A stretch of 64,000 nucleotides of DNA. It comes from Oxyruncus cristatus (lineage: Eukaryota > Chordata > Aves > Passeriformes > Cotingidae). Made by a program: the position numbers and the translations under genes. The notes below the pieces were generated by a model, which did no database searches, was not told the DNA's origin, and was given only the letters and a program-made list of their open reading frames with translations. Shown one piece after another: positions 25,860-39,165 of this stretch (its first letter is position 1; each line of letters opens with the position of its first letter). The DNA is taken from the NCBI GenBank assembly GCA_013399855.1, contig VXAY01006690.1, positions 1,219,667-1,283,666 on the forward strand, written 5' to 3'.

Positions 25860-28858
25860 GACAGGCATACAATTTTAGATCCTGGGCAACACAAATATTC
25901 CTATAGAAAATCTTCATCATTGCCTAGCAACCAGAGCTATTTTTATATCAAACTGTAATAATTCAACATTCCAGCTGTCTTTATTGAGATTTGGGGGGTG
26001 AGAAGATCACTTAAATCCCATCTCTTCTGATTTGTCCCTCCAATACTCTGACATTTGAACTTTTCAAAAGGAAAAAAATCGCTCCTTGACAGAAGTCAAG
26101 TTAGGACAATTTCACCATATGAAGCACAAGTTGGAGGAAAATTCTGAGTGACAGAAAAGGACAGTATTCAGCAAATGCTCCTTACATTCCATGTATGGGT
26201 ACAGTTTACTGTAATTTACATTTCTTATTTTAAGAATACTCTATAGATTCTGATGCAATCATAAAAGGTCTGTGCAGCTAATACTGTCTAATAATGTGTA
26301 GCACAACTGGTTCTTATTTTAAGGGCTAAGTAAGTTGTAACAGTATAGTCTTTGACATGGAAAGAATTTTACTGGACATCATTGCATTTAATACAACAAA
26401 ACTGTTGTATTGCATTTTAATCACAAAATTCACTAGAAGAAATGAATGAATATTATTATCCTGGGATTTTGTACATAAAGTTAACTGAAACTGAAATTCT
26501 CTTACAAGAACTGCAACACAAATATGATGGAGGAGGAGATGGGAGTTTAAAGCCAAAAACCACACACATTGCTTTCCCAAATCCAGAGCCTGTTTCTATC
26601 AAAAAAAAAAAAAAAAAGCTAGATATACCATGGGAAAATACCATCCTTGCAAGTATATAAGGAGACAGGAGAGATGAGGTATTAAGAGACCTGGTCCTGC
26701 ATATTCAAACTGCTTGGGCTATCATGAAGATAATATTCCATTTATTCTTGCACACCAAAACTCAGATTTTTATATTTTTAGCATGTTATATAGTTTACTT
26801 TTTGAAAAATAAGAATCAAAAAGACTAGAAATGCGTTTTCTTTTCAAGTGAAAGATGAAATACTGATGCATTCACACAGCACCAGAAGGTAAAACGATGT
26901 CTCTATGGCAATTCTCTGATGAAAAACAACGAGAGCTGCTAACATTACATAATCTGAAAATGCACACGATGGAAATCCCTGAGAGAAAGATGAACCAAAA
27001 TACAGCCTTTAACTACAATTTTCCAAGAAGCAAGAAACCTACAGAAACCTACACCGAAACATTCTCCTGGCAAGGTTACTATTTCCCACCAAATAATACG
27101 CTTTGATCACAGTGTACAAACACCTTATATCTGAATGTCCTCAGGTAAGGATATGAAAACTAGCCCAATAAAAAGCCAGAAATTCCTGTCAGATACGCAT
27201 AATTCCTGTTTTAGGAACAAGGAAACTGGAACACAAGGGAGTTCAGACAATTCCCAATGACACTGACTTTAGGGAAACTGTGAATTTCAGTGCTGGGTTC
27301 CAAAAGGACAAACCACCTAAATTGCTTTAAGATGTGCTACATTTCAAAAATGTGAGTGGTTACAACAGAACCATTGCACAGAATGGAATCAAGAGAATTT
27401 AACTTATATTAACAATTCATTTCTTTCTTCTCAGTAAACAATTCCCATAAGCTTGGAGATAAATCAAAAGGCAACTGCAATGGTTTCTTAACTATGAAAA
27501 GCACCAAGTACTCATTACAAAGAACTTGACTAACTCCAGATCTTTTTTTATTTAAATAGTACAGAAATCTGTAGAGTTGCTTTCCTCTGTGGAGGTTTTC
27601 CCAGAAATAGGTTTAGGTACGGTAGCTTTTCTCAGCTGTTCTTTCTGGAATTTTAATGACCTTTCCAGGAAAGTGCTGTTTGATGGAAACACAGCTGAAG
27701 CCCAAGAACCACGTTCAGTCACATTTGAGGAAATAAATTATAATTCCTTAGGAAAAAAAAACCCTATGGATCTATACAAAAGTGAAAAGTGATACTTTAG
27801 ATATTCATTTCTGTCCTCCGGTACTGTGAGTCAATGCTTTTACTAAATATTAACACAGCATTCTTTAAAATAAGTAAATGGTATAAAATAATGTATTCCT
27901 GATTTTTATATAAAAATCACTTGTAAAAAAACAGCACAGAATTATAATTCAAAGATTACAAGAAGCCAAAGAACACATAGACAAATAAATTCTACTTAAA
28001 ATTCCAGCTGACATAGGCAAGACCATGTTAGACAGCATGCAGTATTTGATTTTCTTTCCTAAACTGAAAAACTATCTAACCTTATGGGTACTAACTGTGT
28101 CTAGGATCTCCAAGTACGATCAGAGCTTTGGAAAACTGAGGCAATTTAAAAGCGTATTATTACACATAATACCTATCTCTTAAGAACTTAAGGGGTTTAA
28201 AAACACCAAACACACAAAGAAGTGAGAGACTCAGGGATTATAAACCCCTTCAGGGAAGAAACTATCACAGCTGACAAGTAATCCACATCCAAACATTCTC
28301 CATTCACTAGCCTGTGTTATTTCCTCCAACTTTTGGTTTCCTATACTGCTTATAAGTAAAATTATCACGGAAAGCTGGAATGTTTTAGTAATTAGTCTGC
28401 TATTACATCACTTGCTTCTCTTTTTTTTTTTTCATGTCAAAAGGTTCAGATCTTACAAAGAATGTGCCACTCATGCAGGCACACATATAAGTATATCGGA
28501 AACATTTGAAATTTTACATCCCACAAAAGCATAGAAGTCGAATGATACAATAAAGTTTTTTCCTGGTTCAGATGCGCAGTGGTTATGGAATACCTCCCAA
28601 CATAAGAGTTTACTTTAGCAGCTCTGGGTATTATTATAATTGCAAATTATTATCTCTTATATTAGGTTCATTCTTCCAACAGTCATCAAAAAAAAGATAA
28701 AATGTTCTCAAACCACATCATTATTTGCCAAAGATATGTCCCAGTTTTTGGTTTATTCAAGTTTAGATTTCTGCCATTACACATATTTTCTGGAACATCA
28801 TTGTGTGTGGTAATAGCAGTATAAGTGAGGAGCAATGCCAGTAAAACTTTTTAAAGGA

Positions 28859-28892
28859 ACAAAGAGTATGCATATACAAAGAGTATGGATAT
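28859..28892 (+). repeat. Tandem duplication of a 17-bp unit
   Basis: ACAAAGAGTATGCATAT is followed immediately by the same 17 bases with one C-to-G change. This is a recent-looking local duplication. Confidence 0.9.
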
Positions 28893-29046
28893 ACAGCAGT
28901 AGCCCTGTAGGTTTTGCATATAAAGCAGTCCTTATAAGTCAAGTGGGTAAAATAAGTTCCAAGAGGTCTATAAACCTCCTGGTCTCAATAATCTTAACTT
29001 TAAAAAAAAAAGGCTATCATAACATCAGTAACAAGGAAAAACTACA

Positions 29047-29081
29047 TTTTTTTGGGGGGGTTGGTTATTTTTTTTTTCTGG
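29047..29081 (+). repeat. T7-G7-T-rich tract
   Basis: T-run, seven Gs, then TTGGTTA and another long T-run. It belongs to the recurrent G/T-rich class. Confidence 0.8.
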
Positions 29082-31468
29082 TACTCCTATGTTACTCTTT
29101 GTAGTAATGTTTATTCCAGTCTGGCTAGGCAATAAAATGATAATTTCATTCTTCACTGGTAATATCAAGGAGTGTAAATTCCTCAGCTACAGTATTAACC
29201 AATGCATTTACTTGTATATCATTCTTAAATCTGGTTATTAAAAGAACACAGAGATGCTCTTCAATGAAGCAAGAGGAATATTTGATAAACAGGATATTAG
29301 AAATTAGTGGCTTCAACCTATAATAAATAAACCAAACAACACTATATGATTATTGCATTTAAAACGTTTTTAAAAACTCAATAAATTAAAAATAAAAAAA
29401 ATCTACACATTTTAACATATTTTTTAAATGCTGGTACCTCAGTCATTCAAGCCTGTGCAGCCTATGAAAACTAGGTCAGGCATGTAATCCCATTCATGTA
29501 ATTCAGTTTTTGTCTATCCATTCAGTTTTCATTCTTTTGTGGCTTCAACCCAAAGAAACATTCAAGGAATAAATATGAACAGCACCTTGATTTTTTTTTT
29601 TTTTAAACTCTGGATGATTGGCTTAAGAAAAAGCCAACTTAAGCACAGCAGATGTAAGATAAGGTTCATAGTATATACGGGTTTCTGAATAAGAATAAAA
29701 ATATAAGAGTCTACTTGCTAGTAGTATTTTCACAAGACAGAGCTTTCCATCAGGAGGACTTGTAATGAATAATATCTGTAGATTGGTGTCTCAAGATTTG
29801 TTCCTTAAGTATTTGAAGGAACAAAAAAAAAAAAAAATTTTCAAAACCACTTTCCAATGATGGAGAGTTAGAGCATGGCATCATCTTTTACAGTTAACTT
29901 TGCCCATGTTCTTGCTATTATCTTGATTTGTGTCTAGTGGACAAAAAAAGGTCCCTGGATATGAAATAACTGTAAACTATTATATACCTTTCACTGTAAA
30001 TGCAATCTAATTTACAGGGCACAGCAGAAATTAAAATGTTCATTATTGCTTTGCATAGTTCAGACAGATGTAAATTACCACTCAATTCAGAAACGCAACT
30101 AAAACTCTTATTTGATGAGGCTTCGTTAATGAACATATATTGCATATTTAAATAAATTATACAACTAAAGAAAACCCACTCTGTGTTACACAGGTCATCC
30201 ATCACAAAATAAAACTCCATTTAACACTTCTGGCTTTTCAAATTTGGTAGCTTATGAAATGGAATTACTTCTAAACAAAGTTCTCTGAGAGGTGGTTGAG
30301 TGTTGCTGCCAGACAGACCAAAAATAAAAACGTACCAAAAAACCCACTCACACCCAACTTCACACACCCAGCTTCCATCATGTGTTCTCACAGACTAATA
30401 TTTTATTTAGAACAGAATTTGATTTTGGCAATTGTTCTCCGCTAAAGGATCAATATGGCATGCATTTTTCTTAATACTTAACAAATTACAAAAAGTTTTA
30501 TGTTCTGGATCAGAAGTCTTAATAGAAGTGCGGATTATAGAAGTGTAATGTGATAAACAACAATCTAATGAAAGAATTTTTATCAACCTTATGGTGTTGA
30601 TGGCATTTTATCCCCTGCTTCTTTTTCTAACATAAGCTTTCTCTCCACTGGAAGAAAAATAAATTCTTATTTCAGGATTTCTAGTAATCAATAGAACACC
30701 CTCAAACAAAGCCTTTTTTAATTTAAAAATAATAGCTAGGAAAAGATGCAACATAATCTTTGTCATTAACTGTTGACACATTTAAATCCTATCAACTGCA
30801 CTACCTTCATTAGAGTTTTACTCCATCTGTGTTAACATGTCAGCTTACACAAGTCAAAACTCTTTTTCACAACAGAATTATGTTTAAGGAGTTTTGCAGT
30901 TTCAAAACTGTCACCATTTACTGCTGTACCAAAAGGACCTGGTTTCCAAGCTGTAGGGCATTTCCCAGCCGTTTCTAGTGGAATTGCCTGAAGACCCATC
31001 TTCAAAGGTCTAGTTATTTTATTACCAAGTAAAAGTGACACTGCATAGAGCTTGCATGTAACCCACAAGCTCAGAACTAATGCTGGATGAAGTACACTCC
31101 AGTGTTTGGCAGCACCATTAGTGCTTTGTCACTTTCAAAGGAATGAAAAACTTGATTTTCTTTAGCTAAGATCACCTTGCTATCAGATAAAACTTGAAGA
31201 TCACGGAACTAAAATTCAGAAAATTTCAAAGATTATAAACTTCGTCAGTTACAGAGTTTTACTATTTTAATGCCACAAAACCAACACTAGCTAAGATTTT
31301 TGAAACAATTACCATTGGGGATACGTTAAAGTTTGGAGTTTTTAATCTGTAATGCCTTAAACGGCCAAGATTTTTTTCAAGAAATGGAAATAACTAAGCA
31401 CATACTTCCTAGTTAAAAAAAAAAAAAGGCAAGCACCTTAGAAAACTGCTAATCATTTATGAGCCTAT

Positions 31469-31520
31469 TTGGTGGTAGTGGTGCTTGGGGGGATGTTGGT
31501 TTGTTTTGGTGTTGGTTTTT
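31469..31520 (+). repeat. G/T-rich low-complexity tract
   Basis: Dominated by GGTGG, GGGGGG and GTTGGTTTG words on the plus strand. Confidence 0.78.
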
Positions 31521-32539
31521 TAAGTTGCAAATATTTCACCTCTCTTGGGTGAAAGAGAAAGGACCTTCAGAGAAGAATGTTTAAAACCATCAATTGGTTG
31601 AAAGAATTACTTAACAACTAAGATAAAAAGATCACCAATTTATGTTTGCAGTTCATTTATCTGAAGTATCTAAAGACTTCATAAGAAGTAACATGGCAAA
31701 AGCAAAACAGAATAATCATCTAGCTATCACGGCAGATCTTTCTGACAGTGTGATACAGGGCTTAAGATGAAACAGTTGTCTTAGTGATTGAGTGGATATT
31801 AATCTTTTAGAACTAGTCCAACAGAATGGAAAAAAACCCAGAATACAGAAATAAGCCTTTCTACAATTTTTCAGGATGAGAGATGGAAAAGTTTAATCTA
31901 GGCTATGCCCAAAGCAAAAATTCTACAACATGTATGCAGAATCAATGTGCACCATGGCAGTGTAACTGAGCTTTCTAAAATCTTGAAGTAGTATGCAAGC
32001 TTATAAAGTGATAAATGAAATGCACTGCCCAATTTCTAAGCATGGGCATTAACCTAAAATTACAGGTTAATGTCACATATTAAAAGTCAGAGAAGAAGTT
32101 GTTATTAGCAGCAGTGAGAAGGTATTCAGGTTGAAAAATGAAAACACGAATTTTATGGGAGTTAATTTTTGGTCACCTTACTCTGATACTTCTAACTACA
32201 AAATAATTTATGTATGTTCCACAATAAATAAAATAACAGTGCTTATTCACCAAGCAGCATGTGTGTCTGTATTGTCCACATAAACAAGGGCAAGTGGCAA
32301 TCAGGAAAGCAAGTCAGGAGAGATTTAATTGGCATCCCAGTGAGATCTTGGCTTCTGTGATTCAGAAGCTCTAAAGAACATTTTATCTTCCATATAAATA
32401 TTTGAAGGGAGACAGGATCAAAGCCCCTTCCATTTTGCAGGTATCTCATAGCTTTCATTGAAACTAAATATAAAATAGATAGAAATTATATTCTGAATTG
32501 GCAGCCAGAATAAATCTTCCTTAGAAGAGGGCTAGGACT

Positions 32540-32710
32540 GGAAACGTCTAATTTAATTAGAGGCACCTGGTGACATGACTGGCACTCTCCAGAGCACCTT
32601 CCAAAGCAGCAAATATCCAGCAGAGACAAATTAGGATTCAAAACAGACAAATGCGAATTTTTAGAGACTCGAATGTTGACGTAAGGACTCAAATGGCGAG
32701 TACTCAATAT
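32540..32710. promoter_or_regulatory. Candidate intronic enhancer with homeodomain, E-box and CRE-like motifs (speculative)
   Basis: TAATTAG at 32554-32560 is followed within a few bases by the E-box CACCTG at 32564-32569. The CRE/ATF-like TGACGTAA lies at 32677-32684. The stretch is free of repeats and has several CpGs in a CpG-poor intron. Binding and conservation are inference only. Confidence 0.27.
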
Positions 32711-33323
32711 CTCAGTGTTCTCTCCCTCCTTGCTCCCTCAGCCTAAACTCACCTAGGAAAATCCTGAAAACGGGTTCTTGCAAAACTCCTGTCCTTGCAC
32801 AGGAACAAGAAAGGATGTGGAATATTGCCTTTCCACTGAGCACACAACGTAGACATATCCATGACTATCAATTTTTTTTATTCCTTAGTTCACTAGCAAC
32901 TCCTATTCCTATCTAATTCTCAGTCACAGATGGACTGTTTCTGTGACATACTGTCTGCTTAGCAGACACAAGTAGCTGCACTTGCTAATCAGAGCTCTAG
33001 TAAAAGATCTTTTTCAGAAAGTTAAGATTCAATAATACAACTGGATGACTACACAGACTTTCTGATTTAATGTGCATGCATTTCATTCACTCAGCTTCAG
33101 TTCAAACCGTAAGCTCCCTGCAGAAGTGTTAGAACAAGTTGGGTTTTGGTTGAACAAACATAATAGAAAAGTATCAGATTATAAGCAATATATTTTTCAA
33201 GGAGGGGGGAAAAATAAGGAAAAAGAATTTGCCTTCAGCCACAGAAAAATAGATGGTCAAACTGGTTATGAAGACCAGAACTTTCTGTGCCTTAGAAAGG
33301 TGGTCAGGATCACTGCTTTTCCC

Positions 33324-33426
33324 TGTTGTTGGGTTTTTTTGTTTGTTTGTTGGTTTTGTTTGGTTTTTTTTTGTTTGGTTGGTTTGGGGGTTTTGGTTTT
33401 TGTTTGTTTGTTTGGGTTTTGTGTTG
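33324..33426 (+). repeat. Large G/T-rich tract, GTTT/GGTTT repeats
   Basis: About 100 bp made almost only of G and T, with GTTTGTTTGTTGG and TTGGTTGG words. The open frames across it give F/W/L/V/G-rich peptides; these follow from composition and are not evidence of a membrane protein. Confidence 0.9.
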
Positions 33427-35178
33427 CCAGCACGTGTAGATCAATACAGAGAGCTGGGAAGCACTCCTCACTTTGTGATGAGTGGAATAACTCCATGGAT
33501 ATAGACACTTGCCTATGCCATGGCTGCCTGTGCAATCATAAAAGCTTTACTTCTTTTCTATTATACTCGTAGGGGTTTTTTTACATCGGAATAATTGCAT
33601 TCTAAAAACAAACAGGTATTTTGATTTCTTCAACTCACTGAAATTCACATGGAACTGAGAAGAATTCACTAAATCCAAGGTCAATCAATAGTAAAGATAA
33701 TTTATTACTGCAAGAAGGGGGAAATGCAGGCATTAAATTCTTAGTACTGGTAGGCTTAACAGATTTTCATGTCATGTCTTATGAGTGTTAGCATGATGCG
33801 CATCATTTACTTACACAGATCAGCTGTACCTAAGTTTAAAAATAATAATTATACATTGATGTTGAAAATTACTTTTCAAGTCAGTGAACACAGAGGAAGC
33901 ATACAACAATACAGACTTTATGAGGGTTAAAGGAAGCAATGAAAATTATAAACTAGAATGACAAAATAACTTATCTAGAGAAACAGCATGAGCTCCCTGC
34001 AGTGTCTGTCTAAATGAAACAATATTTGAAATTAATTCTGCTGTAAATAAGTATTTCTACATTCATAATTGTCAGTTACATTGCTATAGCACTGTCACTT
34101 TGCACATAAAACCAGATTTACTTTATGACATCTCCACACAGGAACTGAAATGCTATGTAACTTCATAATGGCCAAATCCCTCTGTTATGTATATGTTAAG
34201 ATCTTTTCTTAAGATCTGAGCCATTTATGGCCAGCAGTAAGTTAAGGTATTCTCCAGCAACAGTCAATGTTTTCAGGCAATACCACTTAAAGACTGCTGA
34301 TACTTAATATCTCCAAATAAACTCAAATAGCAATTTTGACTTGCAGGAGGCCAATTATACAAAGTAAATGGAACCAAGGCTGCCCTTGGTGTTCGGAAAT
34401 CACTTTCTTTATATAAAACTGAAAACTCAGGAAAACAATCTTGTTCCAAAAGTTTAGTATATCAAAGATGTCAAGATGATGAAGAACAAGTTTTGACAAT
34501 CCCTTAAACCACCAGTTTCAATTTATCTTACCTACCAGCCCATGTTCCATCAGACACTGGTTTTATGTGAAAAAGATATCTGGAAACTGAGCTCAAAGAC
34601 AAAACTGACTTGGAGTTTTGCGACCGAGTGCAAGGAAAGAAGACAATTATTATTTTTGCCCAAGTGCCCAACTATTGCTATAGTGAAGGAAGCTGTGAGT
34701 AGAAATTCTAGCTGGCAGGAAAGCTTCTAACCAGCCTGGAATGGAACAAACACTACCTCTCATAAAAGAAATTATAGGGTAAGTAACTAAATGAAAGTAA
34801 GATGTCCAGAGTCTTTGTTTCCCTTGCTTTCTTCTCATGCTGTCCATGAAGTTACTGAATTAGCAACCAAGTTCTAAAGCAGAGTACATATGAACCATGT
34901 TTATGCTAAAAATACTACTAAATAACGATGCTATAATTAAGTTTAATTTGGCTAATGATAAAAATGAGATAGTTCCCTCCCTAAAAATCAGCTTGATTTT
35001 CCCAGCCTTCCTGTCTTATAACTATTTATGTTGTTTTAATATCATTGTAAATCTCAATTTCTTCAGTTTAGTGCATCAGCTTGTTGGGGATCATCACAAT
35101 TCTTTGTAGTTACTAGTAGTTCTTTAGTGAAACTGTATAAGAGTCCTTTTTCTAAAGTTTCTTTAATTTTCCTTTGGG

Positions 35179-35235
35179 NNNNNNNNNNNNNNNNNNNNNN
35201 NNNNNNNNNNNNNNNNNNNNNNNNNNNNNNNNNNN
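35179..35235. other. Assembly gap of 57 N
   Basis: The gap lies between CCTTTGGG and A9GGGAG. The odd length suggests an estimated rather than fixed-size gap. The left flank ending in T/G-rich sequence and the right flank starting with an A-run suggest that a low-complexity tract was lost. Confidence 0.99.
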
Positions 35236-35769
35236 AAAAAAAAAGGGAGATGCTATTCTTTTTATTTAACACATCATGTCAGGAGAAAAAAATTGTGAAA
35301 ATCAGAATATATCCTGAAAATGTGTAATTAGCATTGTATGCTCTGAGCATCGTGATCCAAAAAGGGGACCAAGTAATGATTTAGAAGTTATAAAATACCT
35401 TATTTTTCATATGTGAAGGTTTCACATCCTCTTAAGCAAAACGGGAGTTTACTAAATACTTTTAAATATTAGCAATACCAAAGGAAAGCAATTGCTTTAT
35501 TACTGACTAGGTGTTAAATCACACACTTGCTGAACAAGAAAATACTCTAATTCTTTGTCCACATTCTATTTCTGATCTGGCCCAGCACGAGCGGCCACTG
35601 ACTTGCTCCTGCACCAACCTTCCTAAAATTATCCTTCACAGAAGTTATCACGCTGTCATCATTACAGTACAGAGGCAGATTTAAAAAAACAAACAAACAA
35701 AAAAAAAACATACAAGTGCATTGGAAAAGGAAATTAAATAAGGAAAAAAGAGCAGAGCAATCAAATTAT

Positions 35770-35910
35770 ATTGGCAGTGTCCCCAGAAGGGCTGGGTGCG
35801 TGTTGGTAACACCTGGGAGTACCTGAGCAGGAAAGGCCACTGGCAGGCTGCCCAGCTCTGACAGCGATCACCAGGGCTGTCAGAAAAGCAGCTCCTTCCC
35901 CCAGTAACAT
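35770..35910. other. Short GC-richer block
   Basis: About 140 bp with frequent CAGG, CTGG and GCCC words stand out from AT-rich flanks. An open frame crosses it on the minus strand but has no recognisable domain or splice context. It may be an old repeat remnant or a conserved element. Confidence 0.4.
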
Positions 35911-36489
35911 CACACAGAGTGATGCAATGTTTTCTGAAACCACAGAGTGGAGATGCAGAAAACGGTTTGTTATGAAACTAATCAGGTATTGGGTCACTTT
36001 TAAAATAGGACTCGTCCTCTTGTGCAGCACTTAATTAAAACCATTTGCTAACAGAAAAAAAAAAAAAAGGCAAGTTATGAAATATCAAAAACTACTAGCA
36101 TAGCCTATATATTTTAATCAAGACAAGACATGGTTACTGGTAATAAAATGAGAATTAGGCCAAGCCTCAGATTTTTTTTGCCCTTCTGTAGCATATGAAA
36201 TTAAAGTAACCACAAAATAGCATATATTGTCTGATCAATATCTGTCTCCTCCAAGCAAGGATCTAGCTTTCAGACACTTCCCTGCATTTGGGGATTTCAG
36301 AAACACTCATCCTACTATTTCTTGATTTTGGCAAATGAATTAAGAAAAAAAAAAATCAAGGAAAAAACCAAACCATAATCCATACATTATTTACAATGTT
36401 TTAATATTTGACCACAGTGAACTAGTGAGTGAACTGGGTTGTCTCCTCAGTTCTAGCTTCTGACAACACAGTAATCATAACATCCTTAC

Positions 36490-36590
36490 TGCCAGCCAAT
36501 CAGTATCTTTGACATCAATCTTATCTTTAGCTGCCAGTCAAGGAGAGAATGGGAACATAAAGAAACTCAGATAAACCTTATCAGTGATTT
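36490..36590. promoter_or_regulatory. Candidate regulatory cluster: CCAAT, TCF/LEF-like and three GATA motifs (speculative)
   Basis: CCAAT at 36496-36500, ATCTTTGA at 36505-36512, TTATCT at 36521-36526, AGATAA at 36569-36574 and CTTATC at 36577-36582 lie within less than 90 bp of unique sequence. Short motifs are common in AT-rich DNA, so this is weak evidence. Confidence 0.27.
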
Positions 36591-38224
36591 AAATAACACC
36601 AAAAAAAGGGAGGAAAACCACCCAGGGAGATAAAAGTACCTCAAGAGGCCTATTGGTAGTAATTAACTTCATCTTTCAAACTTACCAAAAGCATTCTATA
36701 AAGATGTCCAAAGGACAATCTACTGTTACAAGCAGATGAAGAGCTTTATTCAAGTGTACATTTCACATCAGGGATATAAAAATTCTCCTGCACAAATGCC
36801 ATCCATGCAGTCTACTGCAGATGCAAATTAACTTGTTCTAAGGAGTTGTTATCAGATAACTTTTTGCAGGAACAAATTGGAAGCAGTGTTTCCACTATCA
36901 ATTACTTGCCCAAACATCAGATAAATTCTATTTCTGGGGACCATTAGGAAGGTCTCTGTTACAGTGTGACTCTAAAGTTCTTCACAACTTCTTTTTTACA
37001 GAAGTGCTACAAGACCATCCTACCACTCAACTGCAAAGCAGACATCAACCCATCAAGATTTCCCCAATGCCAACCAAAAAGCCTGTGACATCACAGAAGT
37101 TTTAACTGAGGGCTTTCATGTCCAATACTGTACTGTAACTACTAGACTCATCTCTCATGTTTTGCTCTCTACTAGAATAAAATTAAATAATACTAAAAGC
37201 TGAAAAACCACTTAAATTGTGTTCAAGGGAAAAGCATACTTTCTTGCTTCAGAGATATTAAGCAGCAGAGAGTATTTCAAACATAATTCTCTCTCAAACT
37301 TCAGCAAGGGGGAAAAAAAAAATCAAACGCAGGAAATACTGTAATCAAGTTTTAGTCAAATAATATTCAGGTTGCAAACTTAAAGATAATTTGGACATGG
37401 AAATTCAGGGGAAAAGTGCTGGTGAGTAAGACACAGTGAGTAACTTCTGCTCACTATGACCCAACTTGCTCATTCTGGAGTTCTATTCATTTTTCTCTCT
37501 TCGTTCCATAGCCTCAACGATTTTTAAGTAGCTCGGGAGGAGTCCTGTAGAACTACTAAAAATTAGCTTAACTCAAAAATACAGACTTTAATGTCTGCTT
37601 TATTACTGACACCACTTTGAGTTAAACCAACAATGAGCTGTTCTGAAAATTCATCTTTCTTCAAGTAAAACAAGCAAACCTCCCATCTTCATCCTTTAAG
37701 ATCCCTATGCCCACATCTTCAGCAGTTTGGTTTTTCCTAATAACAGAACAAGAAAATAAGCTTTCATCCCTCTGTACTAATTTTGCTTAATGTTTCACAT
37801 GGAGGGAAAAGCTCTGGAGCACAGAGGTCAGGCAGTGAGTTCTTTCAGCACTTCTCTGCAGAGACTACACAGCAGAAGGGGGTTGATGACAATAACCTTT
37901 CCAAAATACACACCAGAACCCAACTGCTTCCTATCCTTCATCCTTCTTTGTGTGCTCATACTTTTATATGCACATCCCAAAAATTTCTACATTTTTCATG
38001 CGCTGAAATTTCTTTTTCATAGGTATTAAGCAAAAACCACAGTAAGCATATCACTCTCATACAAGATGCAAACAGACCTCCAAAATCTGAATTGCAAGTA
38101 CCCTGTGGGAAATATTGCTGGAACATGAACATTCATTAATTATAAAAACTGATTAAACTTTTCCTTCTTAAAGCCTTAAGGTTATTTTCAAATTCTCCCT
38201 TCCCAGAATTGGGTCACCTTCATG

Positions 38225-38246
38225 CCCTGCTCCCCACTCCCTCCCC
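38225..38246 (-). other. Potential G-quadruplex on transcript strand
   Basis: C-runs of 3, 4, 3 and 4 on the plus strand are separated by 4, 3 and 1 bases. The minus strand therefore fits the canonical G3+N1-7 pattern and would be present in KCNMA1 pre-mRNA. Confidence 0.75.
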
Positions 38247-39165
38247 TCCAATACATAATTTACTAGCATTAATTACCTTAATTTTAAATAAATTCAAATA
38301 AACAGAGCTTGAGGAAAAGTATTCCAGAAACACAAGGACTGCCTCTGGAAACATCAAGGGGATCAGAATCAAGTAAGAGACAAACTAAATCCTTTCTTCT
38401 TAAATATCAAGCAGAAACCCACATGGACTTTCGGGACAGAAACTACAATGCTGACTTATCTATACTCACTACTTTCTTGCTGACTGCCTTACTAATAAAC
38501 TTGGACAAAAATAATCTACAATATCAACTGTCATGAAGTTGCATGGGAGGGAATTTCCTTTTGGTCCATTCTGCACCCCAATCTCCCATCAAAAATGTGA
38601 CATTTCATACACACAGTCAGGATACAGTACCTATGTAGATGCAGATTTTGATACAACCCTTTGTCCTGAAGTACACAGGTTCTAACAGGGGTCAACACCA
38701 GCAGTGTATCTGTCAAGCTCAGAAAGACACAGTTGACAACTAATATTGCTACCTCTGTCCGGAACATCTAAAGCACCCACAGTCATGCCAGACCACCCAT
38801 TTAGATGACCAATTTTGGATGGACATAGTTTGACAGTCCACAAGGCAATAGTACACCGTGAACAAATGATACTGTGAAAATAATCCACGGGAGTTTAGGC
38901 ATAGTTCTGGAAGCAGAGGGTGAATAGCAGCTCATTCTACGTCCTCTCTTGAGATGACCAAAAATTACAAAGTGAAAGTACATGAACCAGGCCCATCTGA
39001 AGAGCAGCAACACAAAAATTTGGGGAGGCAAGGGGAGAAAGTTTAATTTTTGCCTGCCCATTTTTCTAACCAAAATTGTGACCCTAAGAGAGAATGACAA
39101 AGGAGTAAGAAGCTGGTAAGAAAGAAACCAGCAGCTGAAAGTCCACTGCTAAGACCCAAAATATT

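Larger units (their letters stand above)
14646..35178. other. KCNMA1: Intron 1 segment without recognised genes
   Basis: About 20 kb, almost all unique and AT-rich. Within it are an A17 run at 16739-16755, a T13-like run near 17087-17099, G/T tracts at 17390, 20979, 21182, 29047, 31469 and 33324, one CR1 tail at 17512, a T14C7 stretch at 19594-19618, a compound TA/TG microsatellite at 20883-20907, an AC8 repeat at 25844-25859, an A17 run at 26601-26617, a 17-bp duplication at 28859-28892 and an A15 run at 29823-29837. No coding exon was recognised. Confidence 0.7.

Noticed and set aside
33072..33572. Longest open frame in the window (166 codons, plus strand), with a hydrophobic F/W/V/L-rich centre that looks like a membrane segment
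   Set aside because: The hydrophobic part is the translation of the G/T-rich tract at 33324-33426. The flanks have no domain or splice context.
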